A DNA stretch of 64,000 nt from NCBI RefSeq assembly GCF_000424445.1, contig NZ_AUJX01000008.1, positions 1-64,000 on the forward strand, in the 5' to 3' direction. The notes below the pieces were generated by a model. The model saw only the letters and a list, made by a program, of their open reading frames with translations. It was not told where the DNA came from and searched no databases. Below are positions 24,857-33,809 of the stretch, piece by piece (position 1 is the first letter of the stretch; every line of letters starts with the position of its first letter). The position numbers were made by a program, and so were the translations under genes. The stretch comes from Oribacterium sp. NK2B42. Lineage in GTDB: Bacteria; Bacillota; Clostridia; Lachnospirales; Lachnospiraceae.

Positions 24857-25939
24857 ATGGAGAAATTAAAAGTTGGTGTTCTCGGTGCAACAGGTATGGT
24901 TGGACAGAGATTCATCACACTTCTTGAGAATCACCCATGGTTTGAGCTTACAACACTTGCTGCTTCACCAAGATCTGCAGGACAAACCTATGAGAAGGCG
25001 GTTGAGGGAAGATGGAAGCTTGATGTTCCGATGCCCGAGTCCGTTAAGGGCATGATCGTAAAGGACGTTTCCAAGATTGATGAAGTTGTAAAGGACGTCG
25101 ATTTTGTATTTTCTGCAGTAGATATGAAGAAGGATGAGATCCGTGTTTTTGAGGAGGCTTATGCCAAGACGGAAACTCCGGTTGTCTCCAACAATTCTGC
25201 TCACAGATGGACACCGGATGTTCCGATGGTAGTACCTGAGATCAACCCGGATCATTATCAGCTTATCGAAGCTCAGAAGAAGAGACTCGGTACAACCCGC
25301 GGATTTATCGCTGTTAAGCCTAACTGTTCCATTCAGTCATATGCACCGGCTCTTGCCGCATGGCGTAAGTTCGAGCCATACGAGGTTATCGTTTCCACAT
25401 ATCAGGCTATTTCCGGCGCAGGAAAGAACTTTGAATCTTGGCCTGAGATGGAGCACAACATTATCCCATACATCGGCGGTGAGGAAGAGAAGTCAGAAAA
25501 GGAGCCTTTAAGAGTTCTCGGTACCTTTAAGGGAGATCATATCGATCTTGCGGAGGATATAAAGATTTCCGCACAGTGCATCCGTGTTCCTATCCTTAAC
25601 GGACACACTGCAACAGTATTTGTTAAGTTCCGCAAGAACCCGACAAAGGAAGAGCTTGTACAGGCGCTGAGAGAGTATTCAGGTGAGCCTCAGGCACTTA
25701 AGCTTCCTTCAGCTCCGGAGCATTTTATCCAGTATCTTGAGGATGATAACCGTCCGCAGGTTGCTCTCGATGTTAACTACGAGAGAGGTATGGGTATCTC
25801 CATCGGACGTATCCGTGAGGATTCCATCTATGACTGGAAGTTTGTAGGTCTCAGCCACAATACACTTCGCGGCGCAGCAGGCGGTGGAGTTGAGGCAGCA
25901 GAGTATCTTGCAGCCAAGGGATATATTACAAAGAAATAA
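24857..25939 (+). CDS. asd: aspartate-semialdehyde dehydrogenase
   Basis: Reduces aspartyl phosphate to aspartate semialdehyde with NADPH, the branch point to lysine/diaminopimelate, threonine and methionine. The 360-residue protein has GATGMVGQRF at the N-terminus, the catalytic Cys in KPNCSIQSYAP (about 157), YQAISGAGK and the His of LNGHTATVF. It belongs to the archaeal/fungal-like ASADH branch, common in clostridia. The start at 24857 (MEKLKVG) follows GAGGAGAAAACAGTT; an in-frame ATG at 24794 lies inside the leader duplication. No other lysine or threonine genes are adjacent. Confidence 0.95.
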   Translation: MEKLKVGVLGATGMVGQRFITLLENHPWFELTTLAASPRSAGQTYEKAVEGRWKLDVPMPESVKGMIVKDVSKIDEVVKDVDFVFSAVDMKKDEIRVFEEAYAKTETPVVSNNSAHRWTPDVPMVVPEINPDHYQLIEAQKKRLGTTRGFIAVKPNCSIQSYAPALAAWRKFEPYEVIVSTYQAISGAGKNFESWPEMEHNIIPYIGGEEEKSEKEPLRVLGTFKGDHIDLAEDIKISAQCIRVPILNGHTATVFVKFRKNPTKEELVQALREYSGEPQALKLPSAPEHFIQYLEDDNRPQVALDVNYERGMGISIGRIREDSIYDWKFVGLSHNTLRGAAGGGVEAAEYLAAKGYITKK

Positions 25940-25960
25940 AAAAGCGGAATGAAACATGAT

Positions 25961-25995
25961 GCCCCCGCCGGTTTAAGACCGGTGGGGGCTTTGCG
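25961..25995 (+). terminator. terminator of asd
   Basis: Perfect 12-bp inverted repeat GCCCCCGCCGGT / ACCGGTGGGGGC, loop TTAAG, followed by a short TTT stretch. Confidence 0.85.
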
Positions 25996-26082
25996 TTGAT
26001 AAAGAAAAATAGCGAGATTAATGCTGTGCATTTATGATATGATTATAAGAAATACCGGAATACATTAGTGGAGGTCTGAAAT

Positions 26083-26715
26083 ATGTCAAATATAAGGTTA
26101 ACGTATTATGGTCATTCGTGTTTTAAGGCGGATTCAAAAGACGGTTCAGTTGTATTTGATCCCTATGAAAACGGCAGTGTACCGGGATTAAAGGTGCCGT
26201 CGGGTTTGACAGCGGATATGGTTATCTGTTCTCATGAACACCATGACCATAATGCTGCCTCACTTATTTCTCTGAGCAGAAAAGATCATGGTCTCAGATA
26301 CCATAACATTCTTGTGCCTCATGATGATGCAAACGGAAGCAAGAGGGGCATGACAAAGGTATCCTTCGTGGAGATGGAAGACCTTGTGATTGCCCACCTT
26401 GGAGACATTGGCAGACTGCCGGGTGAAGATGAGTATGAAGAATTGAAAAAAGCTGATGTTGTACTGCTTCCATGTGCAGGAGTCTATACCATAGACTCGG
26501 CTCAGGCGTTGGAGATCATCAGACATTTGAAGACGCCATGTTTAAAGGTGCTTATGCATTTCAGAGAAGGGGCAACGGGATATGATGTTCAGGAGGATAT
26601 ACAGCATATAATGTCTGTGATTCCTGGGGTTCAGAGAATTAAGGAGTCATCCATTGAAATAGATGCCCGGAATGTTCCGGATGAAATCATTACACTGATT
26701 CCCGAACAGAACTGA
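26083..26715 (+). CDS. MBL-fold metal-dependent hydrolase (UPF0173/UlaG-like)
   Basis: A 210-residue metallo-beta-lactamase-fold protein. It starts with the YYGHSCF motif typical of the UlaG-like/UPF0173 group, has FDPYENG, and the metal site SHEHHDHN (about 49-56), with later His residues in IAHLGDIG and LMHFREG completing the set. The substrate is unknown. GTGGAGG precedes the ATG. It ends 35 bases before cls and the two probably share a transcript. Confidence 0.85.
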   Translation: MSNIRLTYYGHSCFKADSKDGSVVFDPYENGSVPGLKVPSGLTADMVICSHEHHDHNAASLISLSRKDHGLRYHNILVPHDDANGSKRGMTKVSFVEMEDLVIAHLGDIGRLPGEDEYEELKKADVVLLPCAGVYTIDSAQALEIIRHLKTPCLKVLMHFREGATGYDVQEDIQHIMSVIPGVQRIKESSIEIDARNVPDEIITLIPEQN

Positions 26716-26750
26716 GAGTCGGTCATGAGAGGCATTTTTTGAGGTAAAAC

Positions 26751-28328
26751 ATGATGAATAATAATAACGACGAGCAGCAGACCTACGAGGGTAGAAAAGA
26801 AACACATAACGGTATAAAGCGAATGGTATTTGTGGGGATAGCCCTGCTGATAGAAATCCTGATAGTGCTTTTGCTGTTTACAAAATTATGGGATTATGCG
26901 GAGTGGATAAACATTGGCATGAGGATACTGGCGTTAGTGCTGGTACTGGGAATCTATGCCCAAAACAAAACGGCAGCCATGAAGATGCCCTGGATCATTC
27001 TGATACTTGTACTTCCTATCATGGGGGTTTCGCTGTATCTTCTCATAGGATTGAATGGGTATACCCGGAAGATGAGGGACCGGTATCGCAGGATAGATGA
27101 GGTTCTTATGCCTATACTCCCGAAAAATACCGAGGTCTATGAAAAATTAAAGGAGACTGATCGGGCAGCGGCCGGAATTTCGCATTATATTGCAACAAAT
27201 GCTCTGTATCCGGTTTATCAGAATACCCTCATCAAGTACTATGACAGTGCAGCAGATGGTCTGGAAGCACAGCTCACTGCTCTGGCAAAGGCAAAAACCT
27301 TTATTTTCATGGAATATCATGCAATAGATGATTCTGTCTCCTGGAACCGGATTGAAGAGGTTCTGGCGGAGAAGGTGAAGCAGGGTGTTGAAGTCCGGGT
27401 TTTCTATGATGATATGGGAAGCATCGGTTTTATAAATATGGATTTTTGCAAGAAGCTTGAGGCAAGGGGGATTAAATGCCGTGTGTTCAATCCTCTGGCT
27501 CCCGGATTTAATGCTTTTCTTAACAACAGAGATCACAGAAAAATAACTGTTGTGGACGGTTATGTAGGGTTCACCGGAGGCTATAATCTTGCGGACGAGT
27601 ATTTCGGGCTGAAACATCCCTTTGGTTTATGGAAGGATACGGGAATAAGACTTGAGGGCGAAGCGGTAAGGTCTCTGACCGTTACCTTCCTTGAAATGTG
27701 GAATGCCGTAAGTGATGAAGATAAGGACGATGTGGAATTTGGAAGGTTTTTCCCTGAGGATGCCACGGTAGCAGGCGAAAATGCATTCATTCAGCCCTAT
27801 GCTGACAGTCCCATGGATGATATACATGTTGGGGAGGATGTATATATAAGTATCGTTGAGAAGGCGGTTAAGTACTGTTATTTTGTGACTCCCTATCTCA
27901 TTATCACCGATGAGATGGCCCATGCCATGGCTCTTGCGGCGGAAAGAGGCGTTGATGTCCGTGTTATCACTCCGGGAATTCCGGACAAAAAGATGGTTTA
28001 CAATGTGACACGGTCCTTCTATAACTCACTGGCAAGACACGGAGTCAGGATGTATGAATGGACTCCCGGATTCTGCCATGCGAAGATGTGTGTTGCAGAT
28101 GATGTCATGGCCACCTGCGGTACCATAAATCTCGATTACAGAAGCCTGTATCACCATTTTGAGAATGGATGTTTCATCGCCCACAGTGAAGTGGTACCGG
28201 CTATCCGTCGCGATTTTGAAAAAATGTTTTCGGAAAGTACAGAGGTCACTGAAGAATACAGTACTGTTAAAAGCTCATATCTTAAATTATCGCAGCTGTT
28301 CCTGAGGCTCTTTGCAGAGCTGATGTGA
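26751..28328 (+). CDS. cls: cardiolipin synthase (phospholipase D family)
   Basis: Condenses two phosphatidylglycerols to cardiolipin and glycerol at the membrane. The 525-residue protein has two N-terminal membrane helices (about 25-45 and 55-100 as a long hydrophobic pair) and two HKD motifs: NRDHRKITVVDGYVGFTGG (about 262) and FCHAKMCVADDVMATCGT (about 443). Length and layout match Firmicutes Cls. GAGGTAAAAC precedes the first of two adjacent ATGs. A hairpin with a T run about 65 bases downstream ends the unit. Confidence 0.95.
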   Translation: MMNNNNDEQQTYEGRKETHNGIKRMVFVGIALLIEILIVLLLFTKLWDYAEWINIGMRILALVLVLGIYAQNKTAAMKMPWIILILVLPIMGVSLYLLIGLNGYTRKMRDRYRRIDEVLMPILPKNTEVYEKLKETDRAAAGISHYIATNALYPVYQNTLIKYYDSAADGLEAQLTALAKAKTFIFMEYHAIDDSVSWNRIEEVLAEKVKQGVEVRVFYDDMGSIGFINMDFCKKLEARGIKCRVFNPLAPGFNAFLNNRDHRKITVVDGYVGFTGGYNLADEYFGLKHPFGLWKDTGIRLEGEAVRSLTVTFLEMWNAVSDEDKDDVEFGRFFPEDATVAGENAFIQPYADSPMDDIHVGEDVYISIVEKAVKYCYFVTPYLIITDEMAHAMALAAERGVDVRVITPGIPDKKMVYNVTRSFYNSLARHGVRMYEWTPGFCHAKMCVADDVMATCGTINLDYRSLYHHFENGCFIAHSEVVPAIRRDFEKMFSESTEVTEEYSTVKSSYLKLSQLFLRLFAELM

Positions 28329-28394
28329 ATGCTGTATACCCAACGAGATGGTTCTCAGGGTTGAGAATCGTCATAAATGACACCTGTGGTTGAT

Positions 28395-28440
28395 AAAACC
28401 GGAGATGGTTTTCGTAAGGAAGAACCGTCTCCGGTTTTTC
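28395..28440 (+). terminator. terminator of cls
   Basis: AAAACCGGAGATGGTTTTC pairs with GAAGAACCGTCTCCGGTTTTT. Another hairpin, GATGGTTCTCA/TGAGAATCGTC (28347-28372), lies just before it. Both contain the GGTTCT core seen in the dispersed palindromes. Confidence 0.75.
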
Positions 28441-28589
28441 CCTTAATCCCACTACTACAAGGGGGGATTTTGGTGTATAATGGTCGGAGCAAATTCGGGG
28501 ACGGACGGCTTTTTTGAATCAGACAAAAAGCCGGACTCCTTCTAAATGAAGGAGAGAAATCTTCTCCGTTGGAAATGGAGGAATCTGAA

Positions 28590-29651
28590 ATGTCAGTAAA
28601 AGAATCGGTTTTAGGAAAGCTTCAGGATGGAACTGAGGTTAAGAGATATACATTGACAAACGGTAATGGTACAGAGGCCAGCTTCACAGATTTAGGCGCA
28701 ATCTGGCTTACTATGCTGGTGAAGGACAAAGAGGGAAACAAGAGAGATGTGGTTCTCGGTGTTGATAATGTTGAGATGCTGCTCAGGAACCCCGGTCACA
28801 TGGGAGAGCCTCTGGGTCGTAACGCAAACCGTATCGGCGGCGGATCCTTTGAGATCAACGGAAAGACCTATGAGCTTACGAAGAATGACAAGGGTGTTAA
28901 CAACCTTCACTCAGGACTTGATTACTGGAGAAACAGAGTATGGGATGCAGAGTATGACAATTCCGGACTCGGCAGCTATGTGATGTTCTCGATCATTTCA
29001 CCGGACGGTGACCAGGGATTCCCCGGAGAGGCAAAAGTTTCTGTGACATATACATTGGCAGAAGACGATAGTCTCAGCATCCACTATACAGGAACAGCCG
29101 ATCAGGACACAGTATTTAACATGACAAATCATGCTTACTTTAATCTCGACGGATACGACAGCGGAGATGCCATGGACCAGATAGTATGGATCAATGCTGA
29201 CCGTTTTACACCTGCCAACAAGAATTCTATTCCTTACGGTGATATAGCATCTGTTCAGGGTACACCAATGGATTTCACCACACCGAAGCCTATAAAGAGA
29301 GATCTCAAAACGGATTTTGACCAGCTTAATTTTGCCGGAGGTTTCGATCATAACTGGGTGCTTAATGATTTCGACGGAAATGTAAGACTTGTGGCCACAG
29401 CTTTCTCCGAAAAGTCAGGCATCAAAATGTCAGTATACACAGATCTTGAGGGAATGCAGTTCTATACAACCAATTCCATGGCTACTGACTTTGAAGGAAA
29501 GGGTGGAGTTCATTTCGGACCGCACCACGGATACTGTTTCGAAACACAGCATTATCCTGACTGCCTGCATAAGGCAGATTGGCCGACATCTATAGTCAAA
29601 GTCGGTGAAGAATACGACACCACCACGGTTTTCAAGTGGGAAGTAAAGTGA
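28590..29651 (+). CDS. galM: aldose 1-epimerase (mutarotase)
   Basis: Interconverts the alpha and beta anomers of galactose or glucose, feeding galactokinase. The 353-residue protein shows GRNANRIGGGSF (about 75), NNLHSG with the first catalytic His, FNMTNHAYFNLDG with the second, GFDHNWVL, and a catalytic Glu region near HYPDCLHKADWPT. The start at 28590 is chosen because TGGAGGAATC precedes it; an upstream in-frame ATG at 28569 has no such site. The leader has TATAAT at 28476 and a GGCTTTTT/AAAAAGCC hairpin (28507-28532). It lies 10 kb from galKET. Confidence 0.93.
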   Translation: MSVKESVLGKLQDGTEVKRYTLTNGNGTEASFTDLGAIWLTMLVKDKEGNKRDVVLGVDNVEMLLRNPGHMGEPLGRNANRIGGGSFEINGKTYELTKNDKGVNNLHSGLDYWRNRVWDAEYDNSGLGSYVMFSIISPDGDQGFPGEAKVSVTYTLAEDDSLSIHYTGTADQDTVFNMTNHAYFNLDGYDSGDAMDQIVWINADRFTPANKNSIPYGDIASVQGTPMDFTTPKPIKRDLKTDFDQLNFAGGFDHNWVLNDFDGNVRLVATAFSEKSGIKMSVYTDLEGMQFYTTNSMATDFEGKGGVHFGPHHGYCFETQHYPDCLHKADWPTSIVKVGEEYDTTTVFKWEVK

Positions 29652-29718
29652 TCATAGTTACTATTCAGAGCATTTAAGGATTAAACTGAATAATAATTGA
29701 TATTATAAAGAGGTTTTA

Positions 29719-31728
29719 TTGAAAAAGTTATTTATAGCGGAGAAGCCCTCCGTTGCGCAGCAGTTCTCCCAGGCTCTCGGCATGAAGAATGTCAGGAGAG
29801 GCGACGGATTTCTCGAGGATGAAAACTATGTCATAACCTGGTGCGTAGGACATCTGGTGCAGTTGTCCTATCCCGAGGCTTATGATGAGTCTTTGAAAAA
29901 GTGGAGTTTTGACACGCTGCCCTTTATTCCCGGGGATTCCGAGTGGAGATACGAAGTCGGAAAGAGTACGAAAAAGCAGTTTCAGGTAGTTTCCAAACAG
30001 CTCAATCGTGAGGATGTGGACACCATATATGTCTGCACCGATAGCGCCCGGGAGGGAGAATATATTTACCGCCTTGTGGAGATGATGGCTAAGGTGCCGG
30101 AATCCAAAGAGAAAAGGAGAGTCTGGATAGATTCACAGACCAATGAGGAGATACTTAGGGGCATTCGTGAAGCAAAGCCTGACAGTGCTTATGATAATCT
30201 TTCGGCCGCTGCCTTTTCACGGGCCAAAGAGGATTATCTCATGGGCATAAATTTCAGCAGAGCTCTGTCCCTTAAATACAGTAACCGTATAAGACGGGAG
30301 CTCAACATGGATCGTAATGACAAGATGGTGGTGGCTGTCGGACGTGTCATGACCTGTGTCCTGGGAATGATAGTAAAGCGTGAGCAGGAGATCAGAGCCT
30401 TTCAGAAGACGGTTTTCTACCGTATCCTGGGAGATTTTGACATCGGAAACGGTGCCGTGATCACTGCGGACTGGAAGGAAAACCCGGGCTCAAAGAAGTA
30501 CGCACCAACAGAGATATATGACGGAAAGGGCTTCCTCAAGCAGGGTCGTGCCGTAGAGTTTATGAAGAGTTTCATGCCTTTTCCAAGAGAGGCGGAGGTT
30601 ACAGGCCTGGAAAAGAAGAAGGAGACAAAGAATCCGCCCCTTTTATATAATCTTGCAGAGCTTCAGAATGACTGCTCAAAGATGTTTAAGATAAGTCCCG
30701 ATGAGACCCTGGCCATAGCCCAGGAGCTTTATGAAAAGAAATTAACCACCTATCCCCGTACTGATGCGAGGGTTTTATCTACTGCCGTATCAAAGGAGAT
30801 AGCAAAAAACATAAAGGGACTTTCCACCTATGAGCCGGTGGCGGCAGCGGCTCAGGAGATACTTGAAAACGGGTCCTATAAAAACATAGGAAAAACCAGG
30901 TATGTGGATGACAAGAAGATCGCCGATCACTATGCGATCATTCCTACCGGTCAGGGGCAGAGGGAGTATCAGTCCTTAAAGCCTCTGGCTAAGAAGGTAT
31001 ATGAGTTGATTTGCCGGAGGTTTCTTGCTATCTTTTATCCGCCGGCAGTTTATCAGAAGATTGCATTGTCCATAAGCTGTAATGATGAGACCTTCACGGC
31101 CGGAACGAGAGCTTTGAAGGAAGAGGGTTATCTGAAGGTTGCCAATGTCAAAAAAGATGCTTCGAAAGCCGCAGAGGGAGACAGCGGTACCGGAAGTGCG
31201 ACCGGTGACGGACAGCCGGAGGGCGGACAGGACTCTGAAGAAACCGGAGACAAAGACGGACGCCTGAGTGAAGCGCTTTTGAAGCTTAAAAAGGGTCAGA
31301 AGATAAGCCTTCGTACCCTTCAGGTGAAAGAGGGAGAAACTTCACCGCCTAAGAGATATACTTCCGGATCAATGATCCTTGCCATGGAAAATGCCGGAAA
31401 TCTCATAGAGGATGAGGATCTGAGAGCTCAGATCAAGGGTGCCGGAATCGGCACGAGTGCTACCAGAGCCGGAATACTCACAAAGCTTGTGGATGATAAG
31501 TATGTGTCACTTCAGAAAAAGACACAGATCCTGACACCTACAAAGCTTGGTGAACATATAGCCTATTATGTTAAGATATCCATACCCCATCTTCTCAATC
31601 CGAAGCTTACGGCTTCCTGGGAAATGGGTTTAAGCTCCGTTGCCGAAGGAAAAATAAGCGAGCGGGAATATATGGATAAGCTGGAGCAGTTCGTAAGGGA
31701 AAAGACAGAGAAGATCAGGTCAATGTAA
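29719..31728 (+). CDS. topB: DNA topoisomerase III
   Basis: Type IA topoisomerase that passes single strands and decatenates. 669 residues: TOPRIM at the N-terminus (FIAEKPSVA, VGHLVQL, CTDSAREGEYI), the cleavage domain with the catalytic Tyr in LTTYPRTDARVL (about 346), and IGTSATRAGIL. A Gly/Ser/Glu/Asp-rich insertion (about 480-515) interrupts the last third, and no C-terminal zinc ribbons are present. Many clostridia carry one chromosomal and several plasmid-like copies; the neighbours here are housekeeping genes. The start is TTG with AAGAGGT upstream. Confidence 0.9.
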   Translation: MKKLFIAEKPSVAQQFSQALGMKNVRRGDGFLEDENYVITWCVGHLVQLSYPEAYDESLKKWSFDTLPFIPGDSEWRYEVGKSTKKQFQVVSKQLNREDVDTIYVCTDSAREGEYIYRLVEMMAKVPESKEKRRVWIDSQTNEEILRGIREAKPDSAYDNLSAAAFSRAKEDYLMGINFSRALSLKYSNRIRRELNMDRNDKMVVAVGRVMTCVLGMIVKREQEIRAFQKTVFYRILGDFDIGNGAVITADWKENPGSKKYAPTEIYDGKGFLKQGRAVEFMKSFMPFPREAEVTGLEKKKETKNPPLLYNLAELQNDCSKMFKISPDETLAIAQELYEKKLTTYPRTDARVLSTAVSKEIAKNIKGLSTYEPVAAAAQEILENGSYKNIGKTRYVDDKKIADHYAIIPTGQGQREYQSLKPLAKKVYELICRRFLAIFYPPAVYQKIALSISCNDETFTAGTRALKEEGYLKVANVKKDASKAAEGDSGTGSATGDGQPEGGQDSEETGDKDGRLSEALLKLKKGQKISLRTLQVKEGETSPPKRYTSGSMILAMENAGNLIEDEDLRAQIKGAGIGTSATRAGILTKLVDDKYVSLQKKTQILTPTKLGEHIAYYVKISIPHLLNPKLTASWEMGLSSVAEGKISEREYMDKLEQFVREKTEKIRSM

Positions 31729-31816
31729 AGGCTTGCTGCAATGGTGATCATCCGGGTGAACATAAAGTAGTTCGGTAATATGAAAAAACATGCTCTCATT
31801 TGAGATGAAAACGCAG

Positions 31817-31835
31817 CAGTTCGGCCGGTGAACCA
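31817..31835. repeat. solitary arm of the GTAACAGTTC element
   Basis: CAGTTCGGCCGGTGAACCA matches, with one base difference, the complement of the right arm of the 61-bp element at 10292-10352. The opposite arm is absent here. It may be a decayed copy. Confidence 0.5.
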
Positions 31836-31893
31836 GTACAACGTATTTTAAGTTTCTGGCACATTCACAGTTAGATGAAAACAGGAGAAAAAA

Positions 31894-32571
31894 GTGAAAA
31901 AGAGTGATATGACAATAGAGGCCATGTATGACCTCAGTTACACAGAGGCGGGGGAGGCATTTTCAGGATGCACGTACCCTTGGGAGGTACTTCCGAAAAT
32001 TCATGATTTTATCGCGGCCTACGGACCGACTCTTTCAAAGGAGGAGTATGATGAAGTAAAGCCCAATGTCTGGATCCACAAGACTGCCAAGGTCTTTGAT
32101 TCTGCTTATTTTGCGGAGTATATCATTATCGGACCCGAGACAGAGGTCAGACAGTGTGCATTTCTCCGGGGCAATATCATTGCCGGTAAAGGTTGTGTCA
32201 TAGGTAATTCCTGTGAGCTTAAAAATGTTATTATCTTTGACGGAGTGCAGACACCACACTATAATTATGTGGGAGATTCCATTCTTGGATATAAATCACA
32301 CATGGGAGCTGCGTCACTTACATCAAATGTAAAGTCCGATAAGAAGCTTGTGAAAGTGCATGCTGAGGACGGAGACATTGAAACCGGACTCAAGAAGTTC
32401 GGTGCCATGCTCAGTGACCATGTTGAGGTAGGCTGCGGTTCGGTACTTAATCCCGGCACGGTTATCGGAAGGAACACAAACATTTACCCCCTTAGTTCCG
32501 TAAGGGGCTGTGTGGATTCTGATTCCATCTATAAGTCAAAGGATGAGATCATAAGAAAAACAGAAGATTAA
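31894..32571 (+). CDS. left-handed beta-helix (hexapeptide-repeat) transferase-like protein
   Basis: A 225-residue protein of the LbH group related to the C-terminal half of GlmU: repeated [IVL]G/AxxxxI steps from about residue 60 on (VWIHKTAKVFDSAYFAE, IIGPETEVRQCAFLRGNII, GKGCVIGNSCELKN, VGCGSVLNPGTVIGRNTNIYP). Members annotated as UDP-N-acetylglucosamine pyrophosphorylase-like have no N-terminal nucleotidyltransferase, and this one also lacks it. An acyl- or nucleotidyl-transfer role is likely but the substrate is unknown. The start is GTG with AGGAG nine bases upstream; upp follows after 25 bases. Confidence 0.75.
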   Translation: MKKSDMTIEAMYDLSYTEAGEAFSGCTYPWEVLPKIHDFIAAYGPTLSKEEYDEVKPNVWIHKTAKVFDSAYFAEYIIIGPETEVRQCAFLRGNIIAGKGCVIGNSCELKNVIIFDGVQTPHYNYVGDSILGYKSHMGAASLTSNVKSDKKLVKVHAEDGDIETGLKKFGAMLSDHVEVGCGSVLNPGTVIGRNTNIYPLSSVRGCVDSDSIYKSKDEIIRKTED

Positions 32572-32596
32572 ACACTTTTTATAAAGGAGATTTTAA

Positions 32597-33241
32597 ATGG
32601 ACAACAATTATGGATCAAATGTAACAGTTCTCAACCACCCTCTGCTTACTCACAAGATTTCACTTCTTCGTGATAAGGCAACGGGAACAAATGAGTTCAG
32701 ACAGCTTGTGGAAGAGATCGCCATGCTTATGGGGTTTGAGGCTCTTCATGATCTGCCCACAAAGCTTGTAGAGATCGATACGCCTATCGAGACAGCAAGT
32801 GTTCCTATGCTTGCCGGCAGAAAGCTTGCCATCGTCCCGATCTTAAGAGCAGGACTTGGCATGGTTTCAGGACTCACAGCTCTTGTGCCAAGTGCCAAGA
32901 TCGGTCATATCGGTTTGTACAGAGATGAGACTACACATCAGCCGGTTGAGTATTTCTGCAAGCTCCCTCATCCTATCGAAGAGAGACAGATAGTTGTATG
33001 TGATCCTATGCTTGCAACAGGCGGATCTGCTGTTGATGCTATCACCCAGATCAAGAGACACGGCGGAAAGAAGATCAAGTTTATCTGCATTATCGCTGCT
33101 CCTGAGGGTATAAAGAAGCTTGTTGAGGCACATCCAGATGTTCAGGTTTATGTCGGAAACGTAGACAGATGCCTTAATGAAAATGCTTATATCTGTCCGG
33201 GACTCGGAGATGCCGGAGACCGTATTTTCGGAACAAAGTAA
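32597..33241 (+). CDS. upp: uracil phosphoribosyltransferase
   Basis: Salvages uracil with PRPP to UMP. The 214-residue protein matches the family throughout: [26 protein letters not shown], the PRPP loop [10 protein letters not shown] (about 136) and the uracil-binding [17 protein letters not shown] at the end. AAAGGAG precedes the ATG. It is probably cotranscribed with the LbH transferase gene. Confidence 0.97.
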   Translation: MDNNYGSNVTVLNHPLLTHKISLLRDKATGTNEFRQLVEEIAMLMGFEALHDLPTKLVEIDTPIETASVPMLAGRKLAIVPILRAGLGMVSGLTALVPSAKIGHIGLYRDETTHQPVEYFCKLPHPIEERQIVVCDPMLATGGSAVDAITQIKRHGGKKIKFICIIAAPEGIKKLVEAHPDVQVYVGNVDRCLNENAYICPGLGDAGDRIFGTK

Positions 33242-33297
33242 TGGTTTTTATGATAAAAAAAGAAGCGGACCGGTATAGAACCAATCCACTTTATGTC

Positions 33298-33378
33298 TGC
33301 CGCCAGCCGGACTTGAACCGGCATGGATAAACCGCGCGATTTTGAGTCGCGTGCGTCTGCCAATTCCGCCATGGCGGC
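33298..33378 (-). tRNA. tRNA-Leu (anticodon CAA)
   Basis: On the minus strand GCCGCCA pairs with TGGCGGC as acceptor stem; the anticodon arm is CGCGA-CTCAAAA-TCGCG, giving anticodon CAA; the T arm is CCGG-TTCAAGT-CCGG. A short variable arm (GGTTTATCC region) fits class II tRNA-Leu. CCA is not encoded. It is transcribed against upp and polA. Confidence 0.93.
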
Positions 33379-33457
33379 TTAAGACCTATATAAATTAGCA
33401 CATTATCGAAAGGTTTTCAAGTCGAATCGATGCCGATTTTGACCCATCAATAACATT

Positions 33458-33796
33458 ATGACATGCCTGGATGCCCGAAAAAAAATTTATGATTATCTGA
33501 ACAACAAGCTGACAGATGCAGAGCTTAAGGATTTTATCGATCATGTGAACGGATGTGACGAATGTATGGATGAGCTCAGGATCACCCATATGGTTTACAG
33601 AGGTGCGGCGGAGCTGGATTCCGATGCGGACACCAATCTGAACATCGACGAAGCGCTTAAAAGGACAATAAGTGATTCAAAGTTCTATCTGTTTAGACTG
33701 TTTGCCAGAAGGATAGCTGCTATGGTTGTGGATGCCATAGCTTTTTGGGCTGTACTGATCATTTTTCTAATGCAGATCAGGATGTGGATCATGTGA
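33458..33796 (+). CDS. zinc-finger anti-sigma-like small membrane protein
   Basis: A 112-residue protein with an N-terminal zf-HC2-like segment: Cys3, then His-Val-Asn-Gly-Cys-x2-Cys near 29-36 (HVNGCDECMDEL), the HxxxCxxC zinc site of anti-sigma factors, and one C-terminal membrane helix (about 84-108). No sigma factor gene is adjacent, so a partner cannot be named. It ends 13 bases before polA. The ribosome binding site is weak. The assignment rests on the short motif. Confidence 0.55.
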   Translation: MTCLDARKKIYDYLNNKLTDAELKDFIDHVNGCDECMDELRITHMVYRGAAELDSDADTNLNIDEALKRTISDSKFYLFRLFARRIAAMVVDAIAFWAVLIIFLMQIRMWIM

Positions 33797-33809
33797 AGAG
33801 GAGATAATT

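Noticed and set aside
33187-33372. Open frame on the minus strand starting MAELADARDSKSRG
   Set aside because: It is the tRNA-Leu gene read as protein; the cloverleaf at 33298-33378 explains it.
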